From Batkoa obscura (Eukaryota; Entomophthoromycota; Entomophthoromycetes; Entomophthorales; Batkoaceae), in assembly GCA_030770535.1 (NCBI GenBank), contig JASVEC010000029.1, positions 186,001 to 250,000 of the forward strand: DNA of 64,000 nt. The letters are read 5' to 3'. The number at the start of each line of letters is the position of its first letter. Within the stretch, counting starts at the first letter, position 1. The notes below the pieces were generated by a model. It saw only the letters and a program-made list of their open reading frames with translations. It ran no database searches and was not told the DNA's origin. The position numbers and the translations under genes were made by a program. Below, in pieces: positions 11,411 to 25,000 of the stretch.

Positions 11411-11850
11411 CTAATATTTAACAGGTTTATTACTAACTTCTTTGCTACCACCTTTATTTTATTTACTGGCTTTCTTAATCCCTTTTTTCTTTCCAGTTTT
11501 TTTATCACCTACTCTATTTGGTCTTCCTCATTGGACATCTTCTTTTTCGTCATTCCTTTCTTCTTTATCTTTATTTCCTATTTAGTCTTTTTCAACACTT
11601 TCATTTCCGGCACTTCCTTCTTCTTTCTCATCAGTATTTCTGCTTGATTTAACATTCGCTTAGTTATACAAGTAACTGTTAATTTTAAGACTTAAGGAAT
11701 TCTCAGACCAACTTGGATATCTGGTATCAGGTGTTAAATATCTAAATTTATTCGATATTTCCACAACTAAACTTAATTTTATTTAAAAATATTGGGAATA
11801 TCTAGCTGTAATAGTAGATGTATTTTATTGAGAAACTCATATTTTCAGAT
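11411..11850 (-). pseudogene. Decayed gene for a Lys/Glu-rich protein (relic B)
   Basis: The minus strand reads SNKFRYLTPDTRYPSWSENS, then NVKSSRNTDEKEEGSAGNES, then NKDKEERNDEKEDVQ, then GDKKTGKKKGIKKASK and KGGSKEVSNKPVKY before a final TAG. TAA stops interrupt it several times at positions suited to Gln, and one TGA sits where Arg (CGA) would fit. Composition and layout match relic A (10081-10497), suggesting a tandem pair of related genes that both died. The upstream boundary is uncertain. Confidence 0.5.
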
Positions 11851-11988
11851 AGATAATTCTAAGCAAAATGGATGTTTTTATAAATTAAATATAAAAATTA
11901 TCAGATGTTTTAATTTGATTTTAATTTATATGCGTTAGCAATATTAAATTAAATTAAAAAAAACATTACGTTAAAATTAATCAAAACT

Positions 11989-12092
11989 ATATAGGGTGTT
12001 TTTTTTAGTTTCACTTTTTAGTTTTTTTTTAAGCACTATTGAGCTGAAAGATGTTAATAAATTTCTTAAACAAAAAGAGATATCCTCATATA
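11989..12092 (+). mobile_element. MITE-like element copy 4, diverged
   Basis: Recognisable by the GGGTGTTTTTTTTAGTTTCA start, the AAGCACTATTGAGCTGAAAG core and the TATCCTCATATA end. It has several small deletions. Confidence 0.7.
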
Positions 12093-12751
12093 TAAACTTT
12101 ATAAAATTATTTTAAAAAAAGAGTTCTAAACACGAAGCGTATGCTAAAGAAAACAAATAATTTACAAACAATATTTAAACCACAAGCTGTAATATAAACT
12201 CAAAACTCATTAATAATCACATTTTATTTAAACTTGGGAAATTTAGGCTATATACCTCATCATTGTTACTAATTAAAATAAGTACATGATTCAAATCCTA
12301 ATCAAAAAATCAGATTACATTAAATTTTAAATGTTGGGTGGTAGTTACTCATAAAATCCCCACTGTAATTATTTCCATTTGTAGTAAAATAGCACCTTAA
12401 AACATGAAAATGGTTCTGGTTCCTAGGTTTCGCTTTGAAATAAAGATAACGTTAATTTTAAGCTAGTAAGATGAAATTGACTTATGATTTCAAATATTGA
12501 TAATAACTCCTATGTTATTCTAGAATAAAAGCATTCTATAATATTATACATTATATTGCTATTTACTATACAATTCCTCTTTCAAAAACTCTCTAATTAT
12601 TTAAAACACTTAATAAAAAACTTAACTTCATCTATCTTAACATAATAAAAAGACACTTGATTATAACCAAATAGTTAATTTTATTTAAATAAAAAATGGA
12701 GGAAAATATTATCTAGGAGAAAATCCAACGCAAGTATGTTAATCAAATTAT

Positions 12752-13456
12752 TTATATATTTCCAGTCATTGGTTGTTCTTTTTTACCAAACAACTTTTCT
12801 AATACATTAATAAACCCTTCACGACCCTAGAAAAATAAAGATAAATACCTTCATTAAAAAAGAGATAATATAAAATATTTACCTTAACAGCATTATCACT
12901 AAACCTCTGTATAGAAAACTCTTCAACATAGCTAGCTAATTTAGATATATTTCCTAAAGCTGTAAATTGAGCTTGTTGTTGGAATAAAGTTCTAAAATAA
13001 AATTAACACAATAATTTAATAATAACTAATATAACTCTTACCTTTCCGAGTTTTGCGGATCTGGTGTATAAGTAACGGTTTCTTTAATATTCATCAAATT
13101 GGTGTATGATAAATTATTGGTAGTAGCAACAAACTTTTTATTTTTTGAGTCAATTTCACATACTTCATGAACATAAGAGTGATCTGAACAGCCTAATACC
13201 TATAAAAAAAATCTTCAATAAATATTTATAAAACACAGTCACTTTAAATTACCTGTTTTAAAAGATAAGGTACATTTTGTTTTAAAGCAAATACTCTTTC
13301 TACTTTCAAAATACCAGTTGCTGGGTCTACTTTTTGTGATATGGTATCAATACTTAATACATGTTGAGCGTTATCGTTGGGATATTTTTTCCATACAGCA
13401 GTGGTCACATTCTCCCAAGAATGAGAGTATAAGTAATCGGATTCAAAAAATTTCAT
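12752..13456 (-). CDS. UPS2: Ups2/PRELI-domain mitochondrial phospholipid-transfer protein
   Basis: Proteins of this family shuttle phosphatidylserine or phosphatidic acid across the mitochondrial intermembrane space, usually with the small partner Mdm35. Four exons (13253-13456, 13042-13199, 12883-12991, 12752-12826) splice to 181 residues, the usual PRELI/MSF1 domain length. The N-terminus MKFFESDYLYSHSWENVTTA followed by VWKKYPND closely matches the family start, in which the Trp and the KYPN block are diagnostic. KVERVFALKQNVPYLLKQV is the next conserved block. The choice of Ups2 (slowmo/PRELID3) over Ups1 rests on TAVWKKYPN and the lack of Ups1-type residues, so it is moderately sure. 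No cleavable presequence is seen, as expected for an intermembrane-space protein of this family. Confidence 0.88.
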
Positions 13457-14671
13457 AATCGTTTATTATTTAATTTATTATTATTAAAAAAATAGATTAA
13501 GAACAAAAAAGAAGCAAAGATCTCAATTTATAAAGCTAACTCTTTATTTCTAGATTTATCTTTGGTTGGGTTGATATTTTTTTGATAAGGATCTAACCAA
13601 TCATTAAATAGAAGGAGAATTTGATCTTATTTGATTGGTCAATGATATCGCTTTTTAACCCCAAACTTTTTAAGAGTTAGGCTCATTTTAAGTCCATATT
13701 TTTTTTAATCAGCTTATTTTAATCACTTAAAGTAACTTTGAAATTAATCAATTTTCAAAGATCCACTTTTATGCCATTAAACTGTTAGGTTTGCAATTTC
13801 AGCTCGATGAGTCAAAGGAATGACATCATAATAAGTTCATCAAAGGTTTAACGATGATTTAAATGTTGAGTATATTTTAATTATTACTTAATGTGATTTT
13901 CTATTAAGTCAGCCTTTATCGTAATATATTTTTGCTGATTACTTGTGATATAATAGCTAAGTTTCAAGCTAATAGATGTTATTATTTAAAATATAAGAAT
14001 TATTTTTTTATTTATTTTATAACAAATCTGTATGTTTAATAATTCATCATAATTTTGAGTAAACATAAAAATGATTCAAACTTTTAGATATAAAACTGTG
14101 ACATCAAAGCTTCATGAGCTTTTTTAAAAATAAACTGGAAAAAATTAATCGGAGTTTATTTTAGCATAATATTCATACCGATACTGGATTAATCTTATCT
14201 TTTTAAAAGCTATAAAAATTATATTGCTTTCGTTTTTGTTCTAACAATATTTATTAATAGTTTTATTATGTAATGAATAGTTTAGTTAACTAAAAATAGT
14301 CAAGTTTAAATTTGTTTAAAATAATGTTAAATTTATCATATTCAAAGTTTTATAAGGTGAAGTGGTGACTTAAATTAAATAAATTATAAAAGCCTTATTG
14401 ATTTAGACATTACAGAATCTGAATATTTACTTAGTAACTTCTTAATATTAAGTCATAAAACATTTTGGTTAAAAATTTAGTTTATTTATAAAAAGAATAT
14501 AAAAAGAATATAAAAAGAATATTAAAATCAATTCCGTCTATGTATAGTTAATTTTAACTAAATTTCATTGACTTACATTTAACTTAACTATCAATTGATA
14601 GCATTTACAAAAAACATTCAAAAGCATCTCAAAAATTAAACTCCTTTTATTAAACCCTAAACTCCCTTTTA
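13457..14671. other. Intergenic, nothing recognised
   Basis: This is 1.2 kb of AT-rich DNA between the Ups2 start and the SRP72 stop. The only structure noted is a short tandem of AAAAAGAATAT units near 14488-14522. Confidence 0.5.
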
Positions 14672-17195
14672 TTAATGTCTAATAATCTTAACCTTCTTTT
14701 TAACTTTCTTTGGTTTAACTTTAGCTGGTTCTTCCCTAAAAATATCAAACTACATTAGCCACCTCATTTATAAAACAAAATAATCCAAAACTTACACTTT
14801 AGGAGCAGGAGCAGAAGCAGCTACTTCCTTTGTTGCAGCAGTAGTACCTTGACTACCACGAATTTGTTTATTCTTTTTATTTTTATTACGATAATAACTT
14901 CGATCTTTCATTGGTAACCAACGTTGTAAATCAATCTTAATACCACTATTGATATTTTTAGGTGGCTTGTTATGTCGATGATTCTTTCTCTTTTTACTAA
15001 TTGGAACACGTGGTTCTCTAATTATTATTATAACTAATCATTACCTAATATATATGTATTATTAAACTTACAAAGTAGTTAATTTTTGCCCAAATTTAAT
15101 ATCCGAGAATCTAGCTTCTAAAGCTGAAATATCTTCTAGAATCTTTGGCTTCGGTAATTGATTTAAATATTGATCTGCTTTATCAGGATCAGTTAATGAT
15201 AAAGCTTTAATCAATCCTGATAAGGCATCAATATCATTGGGATTGTGATCTAATAATAATTGATAATCCATAGCAGCTTCATTCGCTTGTTTATTTTTAA
15301 ATTTATTTTCGGCCATTTTACGTTGAACTATACTTTCATATTGGGACTATTAAAGTAGATTATTAATAACTAAATAAAATATAAAGTTAAATATAATATA
15401 GTATTACTGAGTAAGGTGAATTGGCTTGGTGAGCTTGATGAAGTAAAGTTTCTGCTTTACTATCATTATTTGTAAGTTGATATAACCATAATAAAGTGCC
15501 AATTAACCCAGGTAAATATTTTTCATTTGGATTTTCTAATTTTGAATATAATGCTTCAAGTGTATTAATAGCTAATTCATATTGTTTCTCTTTGACATAA
15601 AGATGAGTTAAGGCTAATGATGCTTGGATATCTTGACCATTGTTTCTAGTATAATTCTATTGATTTATTTATATGCTAATTAAATATTATTAGAATGTAA
15701 TAATAAAACTTACTTTAATTTCATTAATAGCCTTAATATTATCGCCTTGAATAATAAAATTCGAAGCCGTAACAATAATTTGGACATTTGATTGATGATC
15801 TAATTTTTGAATTTTACGGGCTATATTAGATGCATTTGGTAGCTAAAAAATAATATAAGATTACTCATTAATCAATCAATTAAAAACTCAATAATTACCA
15901 TATGTAACTGTAAATACAAAGCAATTTGATTTTTTAAAATCGAAATTTTTTGTAATTTAGTTAATCGATGAAAAGAAGTTCCACTTAACGTTTGATTTAA
16001 TTTATAAGCTTGTTCTAATAAAGATAACTTTTCTTGATTCATTACTATTAAATTATTATTGATAACTACTTTTGTTGGTTCATCTACAGAGCTAAAGATT
16101 ATATTAATATTAATTTTTGAATTACTTTTATAATACTGAATCATCACTTACTTTTGTTTCAATACATTTTCATAAATTTCCAGGCTTTTTTCTACATCTC
16201 CTTGAATATGTTTTAAATAAGCTAATTGAATTAAAATTGGGGCTAATTCTTGATTGATTTCTTGTTCCGAACAATCACTGGATTTTAATGTATTACGACA
16301 TAATTCTATAAAAAAAGAACTATTAAATATTTTAGCACATAATTAACTTATATCCTTACTTTCAGCTTCATTTAAAAGGCTCTGGGTAGATTGATAATCA
16401 CCTTTAGCCATATTAATAATTGCAGTGTTATATATTAATTCATAGGTTTTTGTTTTCCCAATAGCTAACTCCTAAAATATTAAAATACTATAAAAAATGA
16501 GTATGATTGTACAAATAATTGATTTTACCTCTCCTTTAATATAATAACTCTTTTGACAAGCGGAAGCATAAGCAGCTTGATAATTAGTTAATAATTCAAT
16601 ATAATCTGGATGATTCTAAAACATTAATAAATAATTAATAAAAATGATATTACAACATCTACTACCTGTTGAGTATTTTGTAATAATTCGTTATAAAGCC
16701 TTAAACAAGTTTCAAAATCTTCTGTTTTTAAAGTCTAATAATTCCATCCATTAATATTTAATAAAATCTAATTCTAAATTAACTTACAATTTGAGCCAAT
16801 AATTTTTTATACTCTCTAGTTTCAATCAATTTTGAATTCTTGATCAATTTCTCAGCTTCCTCTCCTTTATTAACTCTATATAAACAATATCCTTTTGGAT
16901 ATTCTAAATCAAATTTATTACTACCCTTTTCCTTTTCCAAAATTTCAATCAATTTTAATGCTAAATGAAACTTCTCTTCTCTTATTAAAAGTAATAATTT
17001 ACAATATAAACCATTAAGATCTGTTGGGTTGGATTTTAAAACTGTAATAATAAATACAAAATTGAGTTTATAAATTAAAATTGAACTAAATGGATAATTT
17101 AATTATTAATTACCATCTTCTACCAACGATAGCGCTGTTTTAATATCTGAGTTCCTTATAGCTGATTCGATATTGCTGTATTCGACTTTACTCAT
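14672..17195 (-). CDS. SRP72: Signal recognition particle subunit SRP72
   Basis: SRP72 pairs with SRP68 on SRP RNA and is needed to target nascent secretory proteins to the ER. The minus-strand gene starts MSKVEYSNIESAIRNSDIKT and runs through about a dozen exons with introns of roughly 50-70 bases, giving an estimated 620-640 residues. The body consists of TPR-like helical pairs, for example NEAAMDYQLLLDHNPNDIDA. The C-terminus carries the SRP72 RNA-binding signature: a basic stretch (KKRKNHRHNKPPKNINSG), then IDLQRWLPMKDRSYYR. A basic tail (VKPKKVKKKVKIIRH) follows. The order, length and RWLP-RSYY motif match the family well. Individual internal exon edges were not all verified. Confidence 0.93.
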
Positions 17196-17326
17196 CTTTT
17201 TTTAAAAAATTAAAAATTAAAAATCAATCTTGAAGAGTCCAATTAAATGTGACAAAGTAGTGTAGGTTTGTTTTAAAATCGTGAGTTTGAAGTTGTATAT
17301 ATAAATAAAAAATTGTTATGTAGTAT

Positions 17327-17398
17327 GGTTCCATGGTGTAATGGTTAGCACCCAAGGTTTTGATCCTTGTAATCCGAGTTCGATTCTCGGTGGGACCT
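17327..17398 (+). tRNA. tRNA-Gln (anticodon TTG), copy 1
   Basis: Full cloverleaf. The acceptor arm is GGTTCCA paired with TGGGACC, and the anticodon arm CAAGG-TTTTGAT-CCTTG has TTG in the loop. The T arm is CCGAGTTCGATTCTCGG. There is no intron. A MITE copy starts 47 bases downstream. Confidence 0.97.
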
Positions 17399-17444
17399 TT
17401 TGATTATTATTTTATTTACAAATTCGATTAAGCTATTTTTTGCC

Positions 17445-17554
17445 TATATGGGGGTGTTTTTTTTGGTTTCATTATTTTTTACACTTTTTAAGCGCTATTT
17501 GAGTGGAAAGATTGTTAGTAAAATTCTTAAGCAAAAAAATACATCCCCATATAT
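17445..17554 (+). mobile_element. MITE-like element copy 5
   Basis: Well-preserved copy with TATATGGGGGTGTTTTTTTT at the left and ACATCCCCATATAT at the right. The core is AAGCGCTATTTGAGTGGAAA. It sits just downstream of a tRNA gene. Confidence 0.88.
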
Positions 17555-18255
17555 ATTTTACTTAATACAAATATTTATATTATTTTGACTAATTTGGATC
17601 AACAACTCAATCATTAATTTTATAATATTTATGTTAAATAGCCAATTACATACTGAAACATTTAGTTTTAATTAAAGAGACAGTTATTTATGTAAAAATT
17701 ATTAACAACATTAAAAATTATGTTTAATTAATAACTATAATATTTTTGTTTTATTCAATGTAATTTTATTAAATTAATTATTAAGGTATTTAACTTTAAA
17801 TAAATATAATAACGCTAACATAGCCTCTACCCTTATATAATTTGGTTATATATAAGCAGTGATTTATTACAAACATTCTACTTATAATGCAACTTAGTTG
17901 AAAAAAAGTACACCAACCAATAGATGTTATTTTAACTATTATATTTCTATAAACTTATTGACTCCTTTAGGGGCAATAACATTATAACAATGGTGTATAA
18001 AAACCAAACTAAAATCAATTTAAAACTAACCAAATTTCTAATATAAAGCTTACAGATTGCCCAAACTAGGCTCTAAATTTTATGATCTTACCCTCTCCTT
18101 TTGTCTGTTTTTATAGCTTGTATATCTTTTCTAAAATTAGTGACTGTTCTTTCATGCCTTACGCTCCATCTTTACCTTCTGCTATTACCAAACATCACAG
18201 ATATAGTTTGTAAGTTTATATAGAAATCTAATTATATTTCAAGCAAATTGAAGCT
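17555..18255. other. Spacer between the two tRNA-Gln genes
   Basis: AT-rich, with no gene supported. A small frame near 18150-18212 (starting MPYAPSLPSAITKHH) is too short to call. Confidence 0.5.
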
Positions 18256-18327
18256 GGATCCATGGTGTAATGGTTAGCACCCAAGGTTTTGATCCTTGTA
18301 ATCCGAGTTCGATTCTCGGTGGGTCCT
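18256..18327 (+). tRNA. tRNA-Gln (anticodon TTG), copy 2
   Basis: Same sequence as the copy at 17327 except for one compensating pair in the acceptor stem: GGATCCA pairs with TGGGTCC. Anticodon TTG, no intron. Confidence 0.97.
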
Positions 18328-18669
18328 TGTGTATCTATTTATTATGTCCACAACTTATATTTTTAGCTTGATCTAGTTTTTAATTTATTTTAATAAATTT
18401 ACTTTCATTAGTTTTTATATATATCTTAAATAAATTGAAGGATTTTAACAAGAATATAGTTTAAGTAAAGTTTATTTTTTTATAAAATATAATTTAAAAA
18501 ATAATTACTATTTAAAATAGTGGTTTTATTTTTTATTCCAACTTGAAATTGAATTTCTAAATTCATTTAAATTGAAAATGCTAAATTTGAACTAGTTACT
18601 ATTTCCTCAATCTCATCAACATTTAAAAAATCAAATCAGTTCAATTGATTCAACCTTTTCCTTTATAAG
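18328..18669. other. Spacer upstream of the MYST gene
   Basis: AT-rich, about 340 bases, presumably containing the acetyltransferase promoter. No motif stands out except TTTATAAG directly before the ATG. Confidence 0.4.
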
Positions 18670-20366
<1,697 letters not shown>

Positions 20367-20499
20367 GATGAGATGAAAATTAAATTGAAGTGATCGTTGT
20401 CTATTTATAAATAAATGTAATAAAATAACTCAGTTTAAATAAATATTTATAACTTTTATTTTATTTCATTCTATTTTTATTTTGTATTTGTTTTATTTA

Positions 20500-21632
20500 T
20501 TAGTTATATTTAACTAGCATAATCCCATCCCAACTTGGTAATATAAAAGAATTGGTACGTTGATCATTGATTACTTTTTTATTAAATTCATTTAATTTAT
20601 AAGCTATACCTTTTTTAACAATATTATTATTACTATTATTACTATTATTATTATCTTCTATCTTTGGTACTTCACCATGAAATAAAACTATTAAAATATT
20701 AATTATTATTAATTACATAACATATATTAATAATATTAATAATATAATAAGATATTTAATTAATTCAACATAGAACTTACCATTATCAATTACTAGTAAA
20801 CCATTTTTTGTTAATAATTTTTTCTTAATAATTAAATCATAATAGGCCCAATATTTAGATTTATTAGCATCTAAAAAAATTAATTTAATTTCAATATTTT
20901 TAAAATCAATTAAATGCCTTTCAATTTACCTAAAAATATCAAATCAAACTTTAATTCTTTAGACATATTTAATAAACTAAAAAATATATATTGAAAGTTT
21001 AATTATTTCACTTTCAATTTAAATAGTTAACTATACCATATCTCAATATCTTGATTAATTAACTTGATTTCCAAGTCTTCATTTCTTTCTTTAATTAAAT
21101 AAGATTCTGCTATTTTTAAAGCTTCTAGATTGATATCCACACCAATAAATAATTTTTGTTTTTCTTTAATATTAAAATCCCATTCTCCTTTAACAAGTCC
21201 TTGATCTCCAACACTTTTACATTGATTATGTTCTTTTATCATGTTCTGCGTTTCCCAACTCCATGTTTTATCTGTTTCATTTGTTTTATTGAAATTCTCC
21301 AAAATTTTAATACTTTCCTTCATACCACTTATTAAATAACTGCTTGAATATCCAGTGAATGTACCCAATTCTAAGATTTTATTAATCTCTTTGTTAGAAC
21401 TTAAAAACTTTAAATAAGAACCCAAATTTTTTGAGATCATTTTAGATACTTCTTTAGAAGAATAATGAGATTGAGTCGATTTTAATATGAGATTATCGAG
21501 GGAAGTGGAGGTAGTAGGGACTTTTACATTTTCATAATAATCTTCGGTTGAGGTGCTAGATGTATGTACTTGTCGATGGAAGAATAGTAAATTTGGGGTC
21601 AAAAATTTGCTTATTTTTTGGATCCTATACAT
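20500..21632 (-). CDS. Mg-dependent SAM O-methyltransferase (catechol/caffeoyl-CoA OMT family)
   Basis: Three exons (21037-21632, 20781-20917, 20500-20687) join in frame to about 306 residues. The SAM-binding glycine motif is KILELGTFTGYSSSYLISGM, and an acidic SAM-contact site is FIGVDINLEALKIAESYL. The metal and substrate region is FLDANKSKYWAYYD, followed by LLVIDNVLFHGEV and a C-terminal RTNSFILPSWDGIMLVKY. These are the family landmarks. The first 25 or so residues (MYRIQKISKFLTPNLLFFHR) are basic and hydrophobic, which may indicate mitochondrial targeting. An Asn/Ser-rich loop is inserted in exon 3. The acceptor of the first intron is inferred from frame, because the upstream TTTTAG would bring in a stop. 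The substrate is unknown. Confidence 0.87.
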
Positions 21633-22066
21633 TTTAAAGAAACTTTTTTGTTATTTTTAAAAATATCAATTTTTTATTATTTTAGAATCTTAATACATTT
21701 GAATTTTATGAAAAATACGTCATCAAACCAATAGTTATCATTTATTTATTTTTTATTTATTTTTATTATAAATTAACTATAAAATAAAAACATAAGGGAA
21801 TATCCTATTTTATTTAAGAAATTTATCAATAATTTTTCCTCTCACATAGCGCGCTCAAAAATAGAAAAAGTGATGAAACTAAAAAAACACCCCTATAAAT
21901 TATCTTAATTTGATATCTTTTTTCGTATATTTATTTATTTATTAATATTATATATACAAAACAACACAACTAAAGAAATTCTTCTTTCTCTACTCTTCAG
22001 ATCCAAACATTAACATTCATATTATCTTCTTCAGCTAATAAAAATATTACATATAATTCTCTATTA
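21633..22066. other. Spacer between the methyltransferase and FCP1, with one MITE
   Basis: AT-rich, containing MITE copy 6. It separates the start of the methyltransferase from the end of FCP1, and no further gene is seen. Confidence 0.5.
21790..21897 (-). mobile_element. MITE-like element copy 6, diverged
   Basis: Inverted copy. The ends are eroded (AAGGGAATATCC and CACCCCTATAAA), but the core CACATAGCGCGCTCAAAAAT and the GTGATGAAACTAAAAAAAC segment are clear. Confidence 0.72.
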
Positions 22067-25000
22067 TTAACTATGTATACTTTCATTCTTATTTTTTGTT
22101 GGTGATGAACTATTTCCATTTGGGTTATTATCATTCTGTAAATTTAAATTGGTATTATTTGTGTTTGTATTTGTATTATTCTCCTCTAATTTAATCTGCC
22201 TTTGATTATTATTTAAATTATCATTATCAATAATTAAATCTTTATTCAATGTATTTTCTAATGATGATAAATTTTCTTGAATTACATTCATTTTATTTTC
22301 TCTATAAAAAACAAAATTAGTTAATTAATATATTATTAACACAAATTGTTATTATTATTATTATCAATTAGATAAACTTACTCTATAATATTATCACCCA
22401 ATTCATTTTCATTTAAACTAAATAACTCAACAATGTTAGGATCATAAATACCTTCTAAATTTAAATTCGTTTCGTTTTGTTGAAACATATTCTCCATGTT
22501 TAAATTAATCGAATTAGGATCAAATACATTATTAATAGTATTTATATCTAAATTCATTTGATTAGGATCAAATACATTATTCATATTATTTAAATTATCT
22601 AAATCATTTAAATTTAAATTTAAATTTGCATTATTTATATTTTCCATAGCTAAATTTGTATCATTTAAATTATTATTGTTATTATTATTATTAAAGATAA
22701 ATTCATTATTATTATTATTAGCCATAATAAATTCCATATTTTCATCTACATCATTAGATAAATCTAAATCTAAATCTAAATTACTACTATTATTATTATC
22801 ATTATTATTATTATTATTATTTAATTCTGGGTCATTTAATTCACTAATATCAAATTCATCTAATCCAAATGCAATATCTTTATATGGATTGTCTTCTTCT
22901 TCTTCTTCTTCTTCTTCTTGACTTTCTAAACTCCCATTTTCTTGACTATTTGATATTGATTTTTTAGTTGGCCTAACTTCTGAATCAGGTAACGGTCGCT
23001 CTCTTTTATTATTATATAACTCATTCTCTTCACTAATAATAATAATAATAATAATTAATATTTTAATATTAAAAATAACATAAAATAGAAACTTACTCAT
23101 AATGTTCTGGATCCGAATTTTGATGATAACTATTGTAGGATTCACTATCTAATAACGCTTCAATTATATTTTCATTACTATCTTCTTCTTCTTCGAATTC
23201 TCTTTCATCATCTAATTCTAAATCCTCTTCATTTATTTCTACGCCTTCTCCTTCTCCATTTACCTCTTCTCCTTCTTCTTCTTCTCCATCACTCTCCTCA
23301 TATTCACCATCGTCATATTCATCAGGATCATATTCAGACACCAAAGAAGTAAGTACGGAAGTAGCATCTGATTCAATATCTTCATAAGAGGTATTATTAT
23401 CTGTAAGTGGAGCTAAACCTTCTCTCATCTCGTCTTGATCCCTATAAAATTCAGGTGTAGTAGGAATAAAGTTACCATCGGCAGAAGCTGTGGTTAAGAG
23501 TTTATTTTCAGCTGTATTGGGACTTTTGAATTTTTTAGAAGTGACCATTGGACTTGAATTGTTTGGTAAACCTTCTAATTTATATTTGAATTCTTTTAAA
23601 TGCTTCCATTTTTTTATACAATCATAAAACCATTCGATTTTTATAATTGATACTTCATTCCTCATTAAGGCTGTTTTTACTTTTTCTGTGTTGGGCTAAT
23701 TATAAATTATTAGTTTAAATTTTATAATAATAAGAAGCTTACCTTATTAGCAACTAAATGAGTAACATGAGAAGTGAATGATTCTACATATTCAGCCCCA
23801 TAAAATTGAGCTAACCTTATTGTTTCATCTTTTTGATAACTATTTCCCAATGGAAACATACCAGAAAACATGATAAAACAGTTTTTAAATACATTATTTC
23901 TTAATCCTGTTAATATTGTAGCTACATCTGGTAAAGCTCTTGCTTCTTGATTAGAATTTAGATAAGCTAATGCATCGGCTATATTTAATTCATGATTTTT
24001 ATAAAATTCTTTATGAACTTTTAAAATTGTCTAACATATGGTTATTATTATTAAATTAATTTTATAAATTTGTTAAATAATTACCTTTAAAGTATATTTT
24101 AAATGATCATCATTATCAACGAACATAGGGGAGTTTTCTTTTTCATCTAAATAGAATAGAAATTAATTTCAATGTTTAAAAATATTACTTTTATTAACGT
24201 TTCAATCGCTAATGTAAGCTATTTAATATCCAAAAGAATAAAATTGAATGAATGGAAAATAAAGGTTTCTAAATCATTGCATTCTTTTTATAATTAACTT
24301 AAATTCAGCGACAAACAAATTAAATTTACCTTTATTATTATTATTGTCTTCTTGTCTAGGCTCAATAATCCTTGGATTTGTAGTTTCTGTTTTTAATACA
24401 GGCTATTTAATTTAATTTTAGGTATTATTATTTTATATATTGTAAAAAAATATACCGTGCTCTTAAATTGTTCTCCATTTATATCTCCATTTCCAAAAAA
24501 ATCATCTAAATAAATCAAATCAATATTTAAATATATAATATAATATAATATAATATAATATAATATTACAAGGCCAAACTCTAACAATATTAGGAACCCA
24601 ATCCCAAACATCGTACCTATCATCTACTACAACTACCATAGATTTACCAACTGGGAATAATCTTTCAATTGTTTTTTTCTTATCTGATCCACTTTCATCT
24701 CTTGATATAATTCTATCACCAAAATAAATTTTATTTGGATCAATAACATTACACACTTGTTCTGCATAATTCCTTGTTCCCATTGTATATACATGAATTT
24801 CATATCGACGATATAATGAATTTAAAAAATCGCTTAATCCAGGACTATTATTATTATTAGTTTTATTTTAAAATATTAAATATTCTTATTCTTACCGAGG
24901 TTTAATATAATAAGTATTTGGATCAGGTGGTGAAAGTTGAAATGTCTTTATATCCTATAACATTATAATTAATAAATTATTATAATAATAATAAAATAAT

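Larger units (their letters stand above)
9904..12751. other. Intergenic region with two gene relics and one MITE
   Basis: Apart from relics A and B and the MITE at 11989-12092, nothing recognisable is seen. The stretches 10500-11400 and 12100-12750 are plain AT-rich DNA. Confidence 0.5.

Noticed and set aside
10081-11850. Reassigned stop codons (TAA/TAG read as Gln)
   Set aside because: Tempting from the two relics, but every well-supported gene in the window ends at TAA, TAG or TGA and lacks in-frame stops, so decay is the simpler explanation.
17400-17588. 62-codon frame next to the first tRNA-Gln
   Set aside because: It runs through the MITE copy at 17445-17554. The apparent protein is a translation of the repeat.
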